In this document: positions 1 through 8,666 of the stretch, in pieces
How positions within the stretch are numbered: position 1 is the first letter of the stretch
How the letters are laid out: each line of letters starts with the position of its first letter
Notes under the pieces: model-generated
The model's database searches: none
What the model saw: only the letters and a program-made list of their open reading frames with translations
What the model was told of the DNA's origin: nothing
Position numbers and translations under genes: made by a program
NCBI GenBank assembly: GCA_018240245.1
Contig: JAFEGD010000075.1
Location: 1 to 32,426 of the forward strand
Length of the DNA stretch: 32,426 bases
Source of the DNA: Spirochaetota bacterium
GTDB taxonomy: Bacteria > Spirochaetota > Leptospiria > Turneriellales > Turneriellaceae
Direction: 5' to 3'

Positions 1-29
1 ACGATTTCTTCGAGGGCGACGACGAGTAA
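1..29 (+). CDS. 3' end of an unidentified upstream gene (partial)
   Basis: In frame 3 the first 29 bases read DFFEGDDE followed by TAA at 27-29, two bases before the dnaX start codon. The acidic tail and tight spacing look like the C-terminus of a protein co-transcribed with dnaX. Eight residues are too few to identify the family, so the call rests only on the open frame and the position. Confidence 0.35.
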
Positions 30-31
30 CG

Positions 32-1369
32 ATGAGCCTTGCGACCCGCTATCGTCCGCAAAATTTTGAAGATCTGGTCGGCCAGCTCGCGGCCGCGCAG
101 AGTCTCAAAAACGCTCTCGATTATAAAAAGATTGGGCATGCATATCTTTTTCACGGCGCCCGGGGTGTCGGTAAAACGACGATGGCGCGCATTTTGGCGA
201 AAGCCTTGAATTGCGTGCAGGGGCCGACATCGCAGATTTGCAACGTGTGCGAGCATTGCGTCGAAATTGCCGAAGGGCGTTCGACCGATGTGATTGAAAT
301 CGACGCGGCGTCGAATCGCGGCATCGACAACATTCGCGAATTGCGCGCGCAGGCGGTCTTTGCGCCGATGAAATCGCGGTACAAAGTTTATATTATCGAT
401 GAAGTCCACATGCTGACGGTCGAATCGTTCAATGCGCTCTTAAAAACCCTCGAAGAACCGCCGCACCACGTCGTTTTCATATTGGCGACGACCGAGTTGC
501 ATAAAATTCCCGAAACGATCGCTTCGCGCTGCCAAGTCTATACTTTCAAAAAATTTAACGCACGCGAAATTGCCGATCGCCTCGCGCATATTTTGCAAAA
601 AGAGCAAATCGCTTTTGAAGAAGAGGCGCTCTTGCCGATCGCCGAACGCGGCGAAGGCTCGCTGCGCGACGCGATTTCGTTGCTCGATCAGACATTGGCG
701 TTTTCGGGGCAGGGCACACTTTCGCTCTCGGCGGTACGCGAATCGCTCGATATTTTGCCGATCGAAGTGTATAACAATTTTGCGAGCGGTCTACGTAACG
801 GCGATTTGCGCGCGATTCTGAACGCGGTGCATGAGTTGACGCAAAGCGGCGCGAATCTGCGCGTCTTTTTAAAGGATTTACTCGCCTATTTGCGCGCGTT
901 GGTACTCGTCGGCGAGGGTGTCGAAGTACATTCTCTAGCGAAAGAAGATGCCGCGCGCCTTGCCGAAATCGCGCGCACTTGGGATCGCGCCGCTCTCGTA
1001 CGGGTGTTTCAACAACTCTTTAAGCTCAACCAAGAATTTTCGCAGATGCTTTCGGCGAAAAGTAGCGAACTCAAAATGTCGTTAGAGATTGCGTTGGTCG
1101 ATCTTGTGCAAAAACTTAAAGAACCCTCTGTGAGTGCGCTTGTTCAAAAAATAGAACGTCTAAAATCTGCGATCGAAGCGGGCCAAGCGTTCGAAGACTC
1201 TACCCCGCCGCCGAGTTCTTCCTTGGCGCAGAAAAGTATTGCCACTGCATCTTCGACACAGCGGCAACCGTCGGCAGACGCTTTCGATACTGGGACGCTT
1301 TTACAGAAGGCGTTTCTGGCCGAAGAGGTGCCGGTTGCTCCCGACACGCAGAAAATCTTTGGTGCGTGA
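32..1369 (+). CDS. dnaX: DNA polymerase III subunit gamma/tau (clamp loader ATPase)
   Basis: This is the ATPase subunit of the clamp loader that places the beta sliding clamp on primed DNA. The N-terminus MSLATRYRPQNFEDLVGQ is typical of the family. Walker A (GARGVGKTT) is at residues 42-50. A zinc module uses Cys61, Cys70, Cys73 and Cys76. Walker B DEVH is at 123-126, sensor 1 (LATTE) near 151-155, and the SRC arginine-finger motif at 165-167. At 445 residues it is shorter than long tau forms: after the collar region (to about 365) there is only a low-complexity Ser/Thr/Ala-rich tail. No A-rich slippery heptamer for a programmed gamma frameshift was seen. The ATG lies 2 bases after an upstream stop, so the gene is probably in an operon. 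YbaB and RecR, which often follow dnaX, are absent here. Confidence 0.96.
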   Translation: MSLATRYRPQNFEDLVGQLAAAQSLKNALDYKKIGHAYLFHGARGVGKTTMARILAKALNCVQGPTSQICNVCEHCVEIAEGRSTDVIEIDAASNRGIDNIRELRAQAVFAPMKSRYKVYIIDEVHMLTVESFNALLKTLEEPPHHVVFILATTELHKIPETIASRCQVYTFKKFNAREIADRLAHILQKEQIAFEEEALLPIAERGEGSLRDAISLLDQTLAFSGQGTLSLSAVRESLDILPIEVYNNFASGLRNGDLRAILNAVHELTQSGANLRVFLKDLLAYLRALVLVGEGVEVHSLAKEDAARLAEIARTWDRAALVRVFQQLFKLNQEFSQMLSAKSSELKMSLEIALVDLVQKLKEPSVSALVQKIERLKSAIEAGQAFEDSTPPPSSSLAQKSIATASSTQRQPSADAFDTGTLLQKAFLAEEVPVAPDTQKIFGA

Positions 1370-1417
1370 ATATCGATTTCCGATTGAAAGCCTGACACCA
1401 ATCGGCAATGCGTTCTT

Positions 1418-2308
1418 ATGGTTAAAAGAGTAACGATTAGTCTTGTTTTAGCGTTTGGCTCCGATATTTTCGCGCAGCAGCAGTCGCCCGAAGAACAATT
1501 GCAGGCGGCAGTTTATGCGAATGACGGTGCGAAGGTTAAAGCGGCCGTCAAAGCCGGGGCGAATGCCAATGGTTACGTATATGGCAGTCATTATCTGGGT
1601 TTGGCGGCGACGGGTAACTACGAGAAATCTGTGCGCGCGCTGGTCGAATCGGGTGCCGATGTAAATTACGCCACTTCGTCTGGCGGATGGACCGCACTTA
1701 TGGGAGCTGCCGACCAAGGTAATCTTGAAATTGTAAAATACCTCGTTTCAAAAAAGGCCGACGTTAACGCGAAGACACGCCAAGGGCGCACGGCGCTTAT
1801 CCGTTCTGCGTATCACGGCCGTGCAGCGGTGATTACGTTCTTGCTCGGCAAGGGTGCGAACGTCAACGCCGTCGATAATATGGGTGTGTCGGCGCTTATG
1901 CTCGCCGCGCAAATGGGTTTCGATCAAACGGTAAAAGTCTTGCTCGATGCCGGTGCCGATAAAAATCTTAAAACGACGACGCAAAAAACGGCGTTGCAAC
2001 TCGCTACAGAGGCGCAGACCGCGAGCGGTGCTTACCGCGCCGAAGAATACAAAAACACGATTGCGCTCTTGACGGCGACGAAAAAAACATACGGCAAGCT
2101 CGTCGGTAAGGTATTCAGCGCCGACGGTAGAACGGTCGTTATTCGTGGCGAGAATATTCACAATCTAAAAAAAGGTTCGCGGTTGGTTATTAAGACGGCT
2201 AGCGGTGAAGTCAGTGCTACGGTCAAAGAAACGCTACATTCGAAAGCGAAGGCAATCGCAGCTAAAGCGGGGGCGGCAAAAGGCGATAGCGTCTATTTAG
2301 CGAAATAA
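1418..2308 (+). CDS. Exported ankyrin-repeat protein with C-terminal beta-rich domain
   Basis: The 296-residue product begins with a likely signal peptide (MVKRVTISLVLAFGSDIFA, cleavage near residue 19 before QQQ). About four to five ankyrin repeats follow at residues 26-200, recognisable by repeated GADVN/GANVN turns and TALM.AA helices. Ankyrin repeats bind other proteins, so a periplasmic scaffold role is inferred. Residues 225-296 (KLVGKVFSADGRTVVIRG through GDSVYLAK) form a separate beta-rich module resembling the small C-terminal domains of FlgT-like and other exported spirochaete proteins. The gene starts 48 bases after dnaX and ends 1 base before the next GTG, so it probably belongs to the same transcript. 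The partner is unknown. Confidence 0.85.
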   Translation: MVKRVTISLVLAFGSDIFAQQQSPEEQLQAAVYANDGAKVKAAVKAGANANGYVYGSHYLGLAATGNYEKSVRALVESGADVNYATSSGGWTALMGAADQGNLEIVKYLVSKKADVNAKTRQGRTALIRSAYHGRAAVITFLLGKGANVNAVDNMGVSALMLAAQMGFDQTVKVLLDAGADKNLKTTTQKTALQLATEAQTASGAYRAEEYKNTIALLTATKKTYGKLVGKVFSADGRTVVIRGENIHNLKKGSRLVIKTASGEVSATVKETLHSKAKAIAAKAGAAKGDSVYLAK

Positions 2309-2309
2309 C

Positions 2310-2738
2310 GTGGCATTTGTACAAAATCAAATTGAAAAAATTTCGGCACAGGCTGCGGCGAACCCGCGTTTGCGTTATGCACAAGAAATAATCTGGCCGC
2401 AGATTGAAAAATTTCTTATCGCGGGGCCGGTTTTTGTCGGCTATATTTTAGGTTTCTATAAATATCCGCCGAGGCATATTGCTTTTGAGATTGCTTTTCA
2501 ATCATTCGTAATTTTTTCTTTTTATTTGACCGGCGTTGTCGCTATCGAGATTCTCGACGGCCTTTTTTTCTCGGTCTGGCCGCTCGTGTTGGGCAGCGTA
2601 CGCTCGCTACTTGCGCTGTTTTATATTGCATTGACATTCAAGCAATATTTCGAGTGGCGCAAAGGCGATCCGCATATTTACGGCATAACGAAACGCCTGC
2701 GCACTCGTTTGGCAAACGCGCTCGGAGAAAAAGTCTAA
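2310..2738 (+). CDS. Small inner-membrane protein of unknown function
   Basis: This 142-residue protein uses a GTG start one base after the preceding TAA, which suggests translational coupling. It has an amphipathic N-terminus (residues 1-30), then three hydrophobic stretches near residues 35-50, 62-85 and 88-110, and a basic C-terminal tail that should be cytoplasmic. I do not recognise the family. The middle segment has an acidic pair within the membrane (AIEILDG). Its place between an exported ankyrin protein and ttcA gives no clear functional hint. Confidence 0.75.
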   Translation: MAFVQNQIEKISAQAAANPRLRYAQEIIWPQIEKFLIAGPVFVGYILGFYKYPPRHIAFEIAFQSFVIFSFYLTGVVAIEILDGLFFSVWPLVLGSVRSLLALFYIALTFKQYFEWRKGDPHIYGITKRLRTRLANALGEKV

Positions 2739-2756
2739 CGCACTTTTTGATAACCC

Positions 2757-3584
2757 ATGCAGGCACAGACTGCGGTATTCGATTCTGCTAAAAAGGGTGC
2801 GCACGCCCGACTGCGGTCGCTACCGACAGGCTTTCGTAAAGCGTACAAAAATATTTTGCACGACGTCGGCAAACTGATTGGGGATTACTCGCTTATCGAA
2901 GACGGCGACCGCATCATGGTCGCTGTCTCGGGCGGCAAAGATTCGCACGCGCTTTTACATATTTTGCTCGATCTGCAGGCGAAGGCACCCATCGAATTTT
3001 CGGTCTTCGCGTATACTCTCGACCAAAAACAACCCGGTTACGATGCGACGGCGTTAATCCGCTATTACGAAGAGATCGGCGTCGAGTATTATTTAGGCCA
3101 GCGCGATACTTATTCGATCGTCACCGACAAGATACCTGCGGGCAATACCTTTTGTTCGTTATGCTCCCGCTTGCGGCGCGGCATCCTTTACGACGAAGCC
3201 GAACGCTTAAGAGCGACAAAAATTGCATTGGGGCATCACGCGAACGATGCGCTTGAAACGCTGCTTATGAATCTTTTTTATAGCGGTAAACTGGCGGCGA
3301 TGCCGCCGAAGCTGACGAGCGACGACGGGCGCAGTATCGTGATTCGCCCATTGTTGTCGGTCAGCGAAGAAAAGCTTGCCGCTTTTGCAAAGGTCTTGCA
3401 GTTTCCGATACTCCCTTGCAATCTCTGCAACAATCAAGAAGGTTTGCAGCGAGCGCGCATTAAGAAATTGATCGCTGATGAGACGACGCGCAACCCAGTT
3501 TTAATCGACTCGGCGCGCGCCGCTCTCGCCAATATCAAACCGTCGCACTTATGGGATCTAACGCTCAGTAAAGCGGCGCTCTAG
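2757..3584 (+). CDS. ttcA: tRNA 2-thiocytidine(32) biosynthesis protein TtcA
   Basis: TtcA is a [4Fe-4S] PP-loop ATPase that thiolates cytidine 32 in certain tRNAs after adenylating the base. The PP-loop SGGKDS is at residues 58-63. Two CxxC motifs are present: Cys133/Cys136 (CSLCSRLRRG) and Cys222/Cys225 (PCNLC), which supply the three cluster ligands known in this family. The stretch KIALGHHANDALETL and the following PPKLTSDDGRSIVIRPL match the conserved TtcA core, which separates it from TilS. The ATG lies 18 bases after the membrane-protein gene. An N-terminal extension of about 25 residues precedes the usual start of homology, so a slightly later start is possible, but no better-placed ATG was seen. 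Confidence 0.93.
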   Translation: MQAQTAVFDSAKKGAHARLRSLPTGFRKAYKNILHDVGKLIGDYSLIEDGDRIMVAVSGGKDSHALLHILLDLQAKAPIEFSVFAYTLDQKQPGYDATALIRYYEEIGVEYYLGQRDTYSIVTDKIPAGNTFCSLCSRLRRGILYDEAERLRATKIALGHHANDALETLLMNLFYSGKLAAMPPKLTSDDGRSIVIRPLLSVSEEKLAAFAKVLQFPILPCNLCNNQEGLQRARIKKLIADETTRNPVLIDSARAALANIKPSHLWDLTLSKAAL

Positions 3585-3595
3585 CGATTACGACT

Positions 3596-5242
3596 ATGGC
3601 GCGAAAAGAAAATAACAAGAGTAAAATTGTCCCACTGTTTGCAGGGCTGAGGCGACGTAAAAAGCAACACCCGCAGCTGCAGCAAAGCGGTACGCAGATT
3701 TTCCGTCAGATGGTCGGTTATGTGCGCGACCGCGCTAAAGAACGGCACATCGGTTGGACGCTCATCCCTGCGCTTTTGACATTGCGCATCATGTCGGCTG
3801 AAAATTTGCGCGCGATTCGTTCGGCTTTCGAAAACGGTCTCTCTTCGGAGCGGCCCGTGCATCCCGATTTATTCTCCGAATTTCTCGAAATGCGCCGCTA
3901 TTTCACCGCGGCGATCGTGTATCGCGCCGCAGAGAATTGGAGCGAAGAGCGCCCGCGCCGCAAAAAGTCGCGCACGCTCGACGAAATTTTAGAGGAGATG
4001 CAAGACTTGAGCGATAACCAATCGTGGGATTGGGTCAGCTTTCACGAAGACGAATTCGAGTTTTTCTTAGAAATCGCAAACGCGGCACGCTATACGTCGG
4101 CGCGCTTTATTTTGCATCGTATTCGGCGCGATTATCTCGATTCGGTGCTCGCGTATAATAAAAATTTTTGGAACATGCAGAGTGCGATCAACGTCTATCG
4201 CTCCGTCGTGCGGCTGATTCGCGAGCGTAAACCCGCCGAAGCCGAAGGCGAGCTCTTACAATTTTTTACGCAGAACGATTTAGCGATTTTACAATATTAC
4301 GCGAGTCAAGTACTCGCGCAAGGGTTCGAATATACTCCGGCAGTGCAGGGTGCGGGGCATCCCGTATACGCATCGAATATTCCCGCGCTCAGCGATTTTG
4401 AAATCGGCACTACGGTACGTTTTGCGATCGCCGAAGATAAGGCGTCGGCCGATATTACGACGCACGCAATCTTCACCGAGTCGGCTCTTGCGCACGGGCG
4501 CATCTTTGTTAAATCGGACTGCGTGCTCTGCGGAGTAAAACTCGCCGAACAGACGTTTCGTTATTTCGATGCGGCGATTCGGCTGACAATTAAAGCGACG
4601 GACGGCGATAGCTTGAAGTCGGGGGCAACTGTTTTAGAATTTGCCGGAGATATTCGCGCGATTCTACGCGGAGAACGTATTGCCCTAAATTTTTTGGCGT
4701 TCATGAGCGGTATTTCGACTCGAACGCGGCAAGTCGTCGAAGTGGCGAATCGTTTCCACGTTAAGGTATTAGATACGCGAAAGACAATCCCCATGTTGCG
4801 CACGATTTCAAAATATGCGGTTGTTCGGGGCGGCGGCTATAATCACCGCCACGATCTCGCCGCGATGGGTCTCATTAAAGATAATCATATTGCCAAGGCG
4901 GGCTCGGTGTCTGCGGCGATATTGGCGTTCAGGCGGCATGCGCCGTTTGTGCCGCTCGAAGTCGAGGTCGATACACTCGAGCAATTGCGCGAGGCGTTAC
5001 CTTTGAAACCCGATATGGTGCTTTTAGATAATATGGCGAATGCGACAATGGTCGAAGCGATGCGGATGATTAAAGCGGCGAATGCGGCGCAAAAGACGGC
5101 GATTACTGCCGAAGCCTCGGGCGGCTTTACGCTCACAAATCTCGATCGCATCAAAGATACCGGCGTCGATTTTGTGAGCCTCGGTTCGATCACGAATTCG
5201 ATCGCCCCCCCCGATTTTAGTCTCGAAATTTTTGGTAAGTAA
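3596..5242 (+). CDS. nadC: FadR_C-like domain fused to quinolinate phosphoribosyltransferase NadC
   Basis: The C-terminal half (about residues 262-548) is NadC, which makes nicotinate mononucleotide from quinolinate and PRPP. It has DTRKT at 393-397, the GGGYNHRHDL loop, LIKDNH at 426-431, EVEVD with Glu457, and LLDN with Asp478, so the known catalytic residues are in place. The usual glycine after the proline of the DTRKT.PG motif is Met here. The first ~250 residues are not part of NadC. They resemble the all-helical ligand-binding domain of FadR/GntR regulators: an LFSEFLEMRRYF helix, then SFHEDEFEFFLEIANAARY with His150, then helices ending near 245. No convincing winged-helix DNA-binding domain precedes it, only a basic 45-residue segment. 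The gene is a single uninterrupted frame that ends 3 bases from the convergent lptD stop. The FadR_C assignment is by eye and needs a profile search. Confidence 0.85.
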   Translation: MARKENNKSKIVPLFAGLRRRKKQHPQLQQSGTQIFRQMVGYVRDRAKERHIGWTLIPALLTLRIMSAENLRAIRSAFENGLSSERPVHPDLFSEFLEMRRYFTAAIVYRAAENWSEERPRRKKSRTLDEILEEMQDLSDNQSWDWVSFHEDEFEFFLEIANAARYTSARFILHRIRRDYLDSVLAYNKNFWNMQSAINVYRSVVRLIRERKPAEAEGELLQFFTQNDLAILQYYASQVLAQGFEYTPAVQGAGHPVYASNIPALSDFEIGTTVRFAIAEDKASADITTHAIFTESALAHGRIFVKSDCVLCGVKLAEQTFRYFDAAIRLTIKATDGDSLKSGATVLEFAGDIRAILRGERIALNFLAFMSGISTRTRQVVEVANRFHVKVLDTRKTIPMLRTISKYAVVRGGGYNHRHDLAAMGLIKDNHIAKAGSVSAAILAFRRHAPFVPLEVEVDTLEQLREALPLKPDMVLLDNMANATMVEAMRMIKAANAAQKTAITAEASGGFTLTNLDRIKDTGVDFVSLGSITNSIAPPDFSLEIFGK

Positions 5243-5245
5243 CTC

Positions 5246-7747
5246 TTATCGAATACCGGCGTCGGTCGGGTTGTAACGGTAGAGTTCGGTGTAGGGGAGT
5301 CCAAAGCCCGAAATATCTTTGAGCGTAAAGCTGACGAATACCGTCTGTTCGATGAAGCTCGTGCGGTCGGTCATGTAGGTTCCGGTAAACAGCGTCTTGC
5401 GCGCCGAGGTGAAGCTCACGCGCAGAAGCCATTTATGCAGATCGTGTTCGATACTCGCCATGAAATTGTCGAGGTTGAGCACGCCGTTCGTGCTCGGGTT
5501 AAACGGGTTCATCGATTTGAGTACGTCGTCGAAGAACGGCACGTACGCCGGGTTACCCGGTTGATAGCGTTCGAATTGTTCGGCAATCGAGTTCAAAGCA
5601 AAACGAAAACGCCAATACTCGTGTAGACGCATATCGATCTCAAAGCCCAGACGTAGGTTCGATTCCATGATGTTGATAAAATTGTAACGAAACGTCGACG
5701 TCGCTTTGAAAAGCATAAGCTCGCGAATGAATGGCAGCTTGTAGCCGCCCAAGCGGTAATAGAATTGAAAGTCGTTAGTGTTCATCGTCTGGTATTGAAT
5801 CGAATACGCCGCATTATTCAAGATACCGATACCGTTAAAATGATTGAATTTGCGTTTCGATAGCCCATAGAGGTTCGCTGTGAATCCCCGAATGAAATCG
5901 TAATCGCCCTGCACGCGCGCCGTGAGATCAGACCAACGCTCGCGCTCTAATAACGGGTTTGGATAAGGGCGCAAATCGCGCGTCGCCTGAATCGTGATGA
6001 GTGCATAGGGATTAAGGTCCGATATAATCGAAGTCGTTGCCGCTTGCATGCGGTCGTGCCCGAACGTGAGGTCGGGGCCGACGTCGCCGAACGAATAGCG
6101 TTGCGTATAGACGCCCTGCGCGTAGAGAAACGGATAGCCGACGCGCAGCGTGTCGTTGGTGAAGAGATAGCCGTAGCTTTGCCGATTCATCTCGCGTTGC
6201 AGCAACGGGTCGTCGATGCTCGTGTAGTAGTATTGCATGCCGACGCCCCCGCTTGGAATCAGGTTGAGCCACGGCGCGAACGATAGATAAAAACTCACCT
6301 GGTCGAAGCCGTCGTTACGCAAAAGCGATTTGACCGGCGTCGAAGTAACTTCGTTATTGACTTGTTGAATCGTGTAATCTTGACGAAATTGCGAATTGAG
6401 CTGCACGCGGTTTTGAATGCCTTTGAAAAAGCCCTCGGTCGGCTGCATGAGCGTCGTGCGATGCGAAATCAATAGGTCGGGAGCGATATCGTAGACGGGA
6501 GAAAATTTCGAGTCGGCGATATTGCTGGCGAGAAACCAATTGAGTTGTCGCTGCGCTCGTAACGATATTTGCGTATTTTTATTCGTATAAGAATATCCGG
6601 TTTCCCAATTGAGATAGTACGCGCCTAAGCCTTGCTGAAAAAATCGCGGGCGATAGAGCGCGGTGAGCGTGTTATCGGGCTCGAAACGTTGACCGAATTC
6701 GAGTTCGAAGTTGGCGTTATTGTACTGACCGAAGCGCACGTACGCCGAACTCACCGAGTCGTTCTTGTTCGATCGATGCAAATTCGCTTTGAGGTCGGCT
6801 TTCAACTTGTACCAAAAATATTGCGTGAGGCCGTACGTGCCGTCGGGTTGCAACACCTGATTTGTTACCGTCGGCGAGCCGCTGTCATCTGAAATCGTGC
6901 GCCGCGCTTTGAAGTTCGCCATCGCGATTTCAAAGTTATATTTCAGATCGGGCGAGTCGCGCTTGAGGTTGATGCCGATCATGTAGCCGACGCGCTCGTA
7001 CCAATCGAACATGAGTTTTCCCGTCTGCGGCTGCCAGCGGCTTTCGTTCGCGAAAGGGTTGGTGAAGTTCCACGTGTTTTGCAGCGATTGACCGCGCGTG
7101 GGATTTACCGCGTACTGGGTGACAAGCCCCGTACCCGTATCGGATTTCAAAATGAGCGGCCAATAAAAGACCGGCACCTGGCCGACATAGTAGATCGCCG
7201 AGATTGCGGCAAATTCGTTATTTTTAGAAATCCAGATTTTTTTCGCTTTGAAGTAGTAGTGCGGGTATTTCTCGTTGCACGTCGTAAAAAACGAATCGCG
7301 GGCGATATAGCGATTCGCTTCGATTTGTTTGATGACGCTGCCCGAAAAATAGAACGGCTCGGCGGCGGCGTGCGACGAATAGACGACGCCCGAGCCTAAA
7401 TGGTTGTCGTAATAGAATTTTTCTCCGGCGAGTTTGCGCCCCTCGGCTTCCATCGAAACGCGGCCTTCGCCGAAAATTTCGCCCGTCTTTGTGTTGATCT
7501 TTACCGTTTCGGCGCGTAGGTATGCAGGGCCCGAGCGCAAAATGATGCCGCCGCGCAGAATAAATACGCCTTCGTTACCTTCGGCGACGGTGACGTATTC
7601 GGCTTCAGAGGCGCGAATAATTTCAATCGAGCCGCTCTTGTTATCGTGCTTCTCTGGCGCGGCAGCGTCGGCGGCCACAATCTCAAACGAAAAAATGATT
7701 CCAGCGGAAATGATACCGCGCCAGATCGCGATGCTCCGCTTAGACAC
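5246..7747 (-). CDS. lptD: LPS-assembly outer-membrane protein LptD (OstA family)
   Basis: LptD forms the outer-membrane barrel that, with lipoprotein LptE, inserts LPS into the outer leaflet. The 833-residue product has a signal peptide (cleavage near residues 25-28), then an OstA/LptA-like beta-jellyroll (residues ~40-150, with GGIILRSGPAYLRAETV and GEGRVSMEAEGRKL), the family stretch VPVFYWPLILKSDTGTG near residue 190, and a long Tyr/Phe/Asn-rich beta barrel to the end. The start is GTG, because an in-frame TGA lies immediately upstream, so no longer form is possible. Only one cysteine is visible (in FFTTCNEKY), so the inter-domain disulfides needed by E. coli LptD cannot form. The gene follows the rluA-like gene by 69 bases on the same strand. 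Confidence 0.92.
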   Translation of the reverse strand: MSKRSIAIWRGIISAGIIFSFEIVAADAAAPEKHDNKSGSIEIIRASEAEYVTVAEGNEGVFILRGGIILRSGPAYLRAETVKINTKTGEIFGEGRVSMEAEGRKLAGEKFYYDNHLGSGVVYSSHAAAEPFYFSGSVIKQIEANRYIARDSFFTTCNEKYPHYYFKAKKIWISKNNEFAAISAIYYVGQVPVFYWPLILKSDTGTGLVTQYAVNPTRGQSLQNTWNFTNPFANESRWQPQTGKLMFDWYERVGYMIGINLKRDSPDLKYNFEIAMANFKARRTISDDSGSPTVTNQVLQPDGTYGLTQYFWYKLKADLKANLHRSNKNDSVSSAYVRFGQYNNANFELEFGQRFEPDNTLTALYRPRFFQQGLGAYYLNWETGYSYTNKNTQISLRAQRQLNWFLASNIADSKFSPVYDIAPDLLISHRTTLMQPTEGFFKGIQNRVQLNSQFRQDYTIQQVNNEVTSTPVKSLLRNDGFDQVSFYLSFAPWLNLIPSGGVGMQYYYTSIDDPLLQREMNRQSYGYLFTNDTLRVGYPFLYAQGVYTQRYSFGDVGPDLTFGHDRMQAATTSIISDLNPYALITIQATRDLRPYPNPLLERERWSDLTARVQGDYDFIRGFTANLYGLSKRKFNHFNGIGILNNAAYSIQYQTMNTNDFQFYYRLGGYKLPFIRELMLFKATSTFRYNFINIMESNLRLGFEIDMRLHEYWRFRFALNSIAEQFERYQPGNPAYVPFFDDVLKSMNPFNPSTNGVLNLDNFMASIEHDLHKWLLRVSFTSARKTLFTGTYMTDRTSFIEQTVFVSFTLKDISGFGLPYTELYRYNPTDAGIR

Positions 7748-7816
7748 TCACCTGAGGGTATACGTTTGAGACAGCCCGTCAATAAAAGAGGAAAGCGCTT
7801 AGCGATGCCGGGTGCG

Positions 7817-8614
7817 TCAAATAAAGTACGACTCTAATTTTTCTAGCGACGAGTCGTGCAAATAGCAGAGCTGGTCTTTCTCTTGCGTGGGATGGCGAAA
7901 TTTTATCTGCGATGCGACGAGTGCGATGCGGTCGTCGTGTTTCTTTAGTTTTATGCCGCCGTACTTTACATCGCCCAAGATCGGCGCACCGTTCGCGGCG
8001 CAGAGTGCGCGAATCTGGTGAAACTTGCCCGTCTCGATCTGTACTTCGTATTGAAAAAAATTATCGACCGCACGAACTAAGCGGGCCGAGAGCATATAGG
8101 GTACGCTATTCGCTTTAGCCCGCGCGTTATGCGGTACATCCGCCCGGTGTACGCTGCGCCCTGTCTTTACCATGTTAGCCATGAGGACAATCTTTTGCGA
8201 CCCGACGCCCGCCGCGTTGAGGGGACGATGCGTCAAAATATGGTAGCGCTTTTCAAAGTGGCGCTCGCGAATTGCCGCCGAGAGGCGTGCGGCGGCTTTC
8301 GAAGTGCGTGCGATCGCCATGAGCCCCGCCGCGGGGCGATCGAGCCGTTGCACCGCCGCACAAAAGACATTGCCGGGTTTATGGTATTTTTCTTTCAGGT
8401 ATGCCGCAAAAATTTCATTCACCGAAAGGTCGCCGCTCGCATCCTTCTGCGATAACCAGCCGGCGGGTTTGAAAATAACGAGTAGGTGGTTGTCTTCGTA
8501 AGCGACGAGCGGCTCGAGTGCGGCAACGATGCCACTACCCGATTTCACGATTTTTGATATGCGTCTGAGGTCGAACGCGCCGTTTGCCCTGAATACCTGT
8601 GCCGCGTCGAACAT
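7817..8614 (-). CDS. RluA-family pseudouridine synthase
   Basis: This enzyme isomerises uridine to pseudouridine in rRNA or tRNA. Its core is typical: YEDNHLLVIFKPAGWLSQ, then the catalytic-Asp motif (here QRLDRPAAGLM instead of the usual HRLDRxTSG), an RERHFEKRYH segment, then ETGKFHQIRALCAANGAPILGDVKYGG. No S4 domain precedes it, so it is a short-form member and the target site cannot be told. The frame is open to an ATG at 8689, but that start would overlap the divergent rsmG-trmH gene and add a hydrophobic, AT-rich leader. ATG 8614 is preferred; GTG 8548 is also possible. The change from T/S-S-G to A-A-G after the catalytic Asp is mildly unusual. Confidence 0.88.
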   Translation of the reverse strand: MFDAAQVFRANGAFDLRRISKIVKSGSGIVAALEPLVAYEDNHLLVIFKPAGWLSQKDASGDLSVNEIFAAYLKEKYHKPGNVFCAAVQRLDRPAAGLMAIARTSKAAARLSAAIRERHFEKRYHILTHRPLNAAGVGSQKIVLMANMVKTGRSVHRADVPHNARAKANSVPYMLSARLVRAVDNFFQYEVQIETGKFHQIRALCAANGAPILGDVKYGGIKLKKHDDRIALVASQIKFRHPTQEKDQLCYLHDSSLEKLESYFI

Positions 8615-8666
8615 GTAGAGGTCAAAAGATAGAAGACAGCAGACAGAAAAACAGATTTTTATAACT
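8615..8666. promoter_or_regulatory. AT-rich divergent intergenic region
   Basis: About 50 bases separate the chosen starts of the RluA-like gene (-) and the RsmG-TrmH gene (+). The segment is much richer in A+T than its surroundings, with short GAAGACAG/GACAG repeats and ATTTTTATAACTTTG near the + start. It must hold promoters for both directions if the chosen starts are right, but no -35/-10 pair with correct spacing was clear. Confidence 0.4.

Noticed and set aside
32..1369. Programmed frameshift in dnaX to give gamma and tau
   Set aside because: No A-rich slippery heptamer was found and the single frame gives a complete protein.
1380..1405. Inverted repeat CCGATTG/CAATCGG after dnaX
   Set aside because: A 7-bp stem with a 12-base loop and no T-run is weak, and the downstream gene seems co-transcribed.
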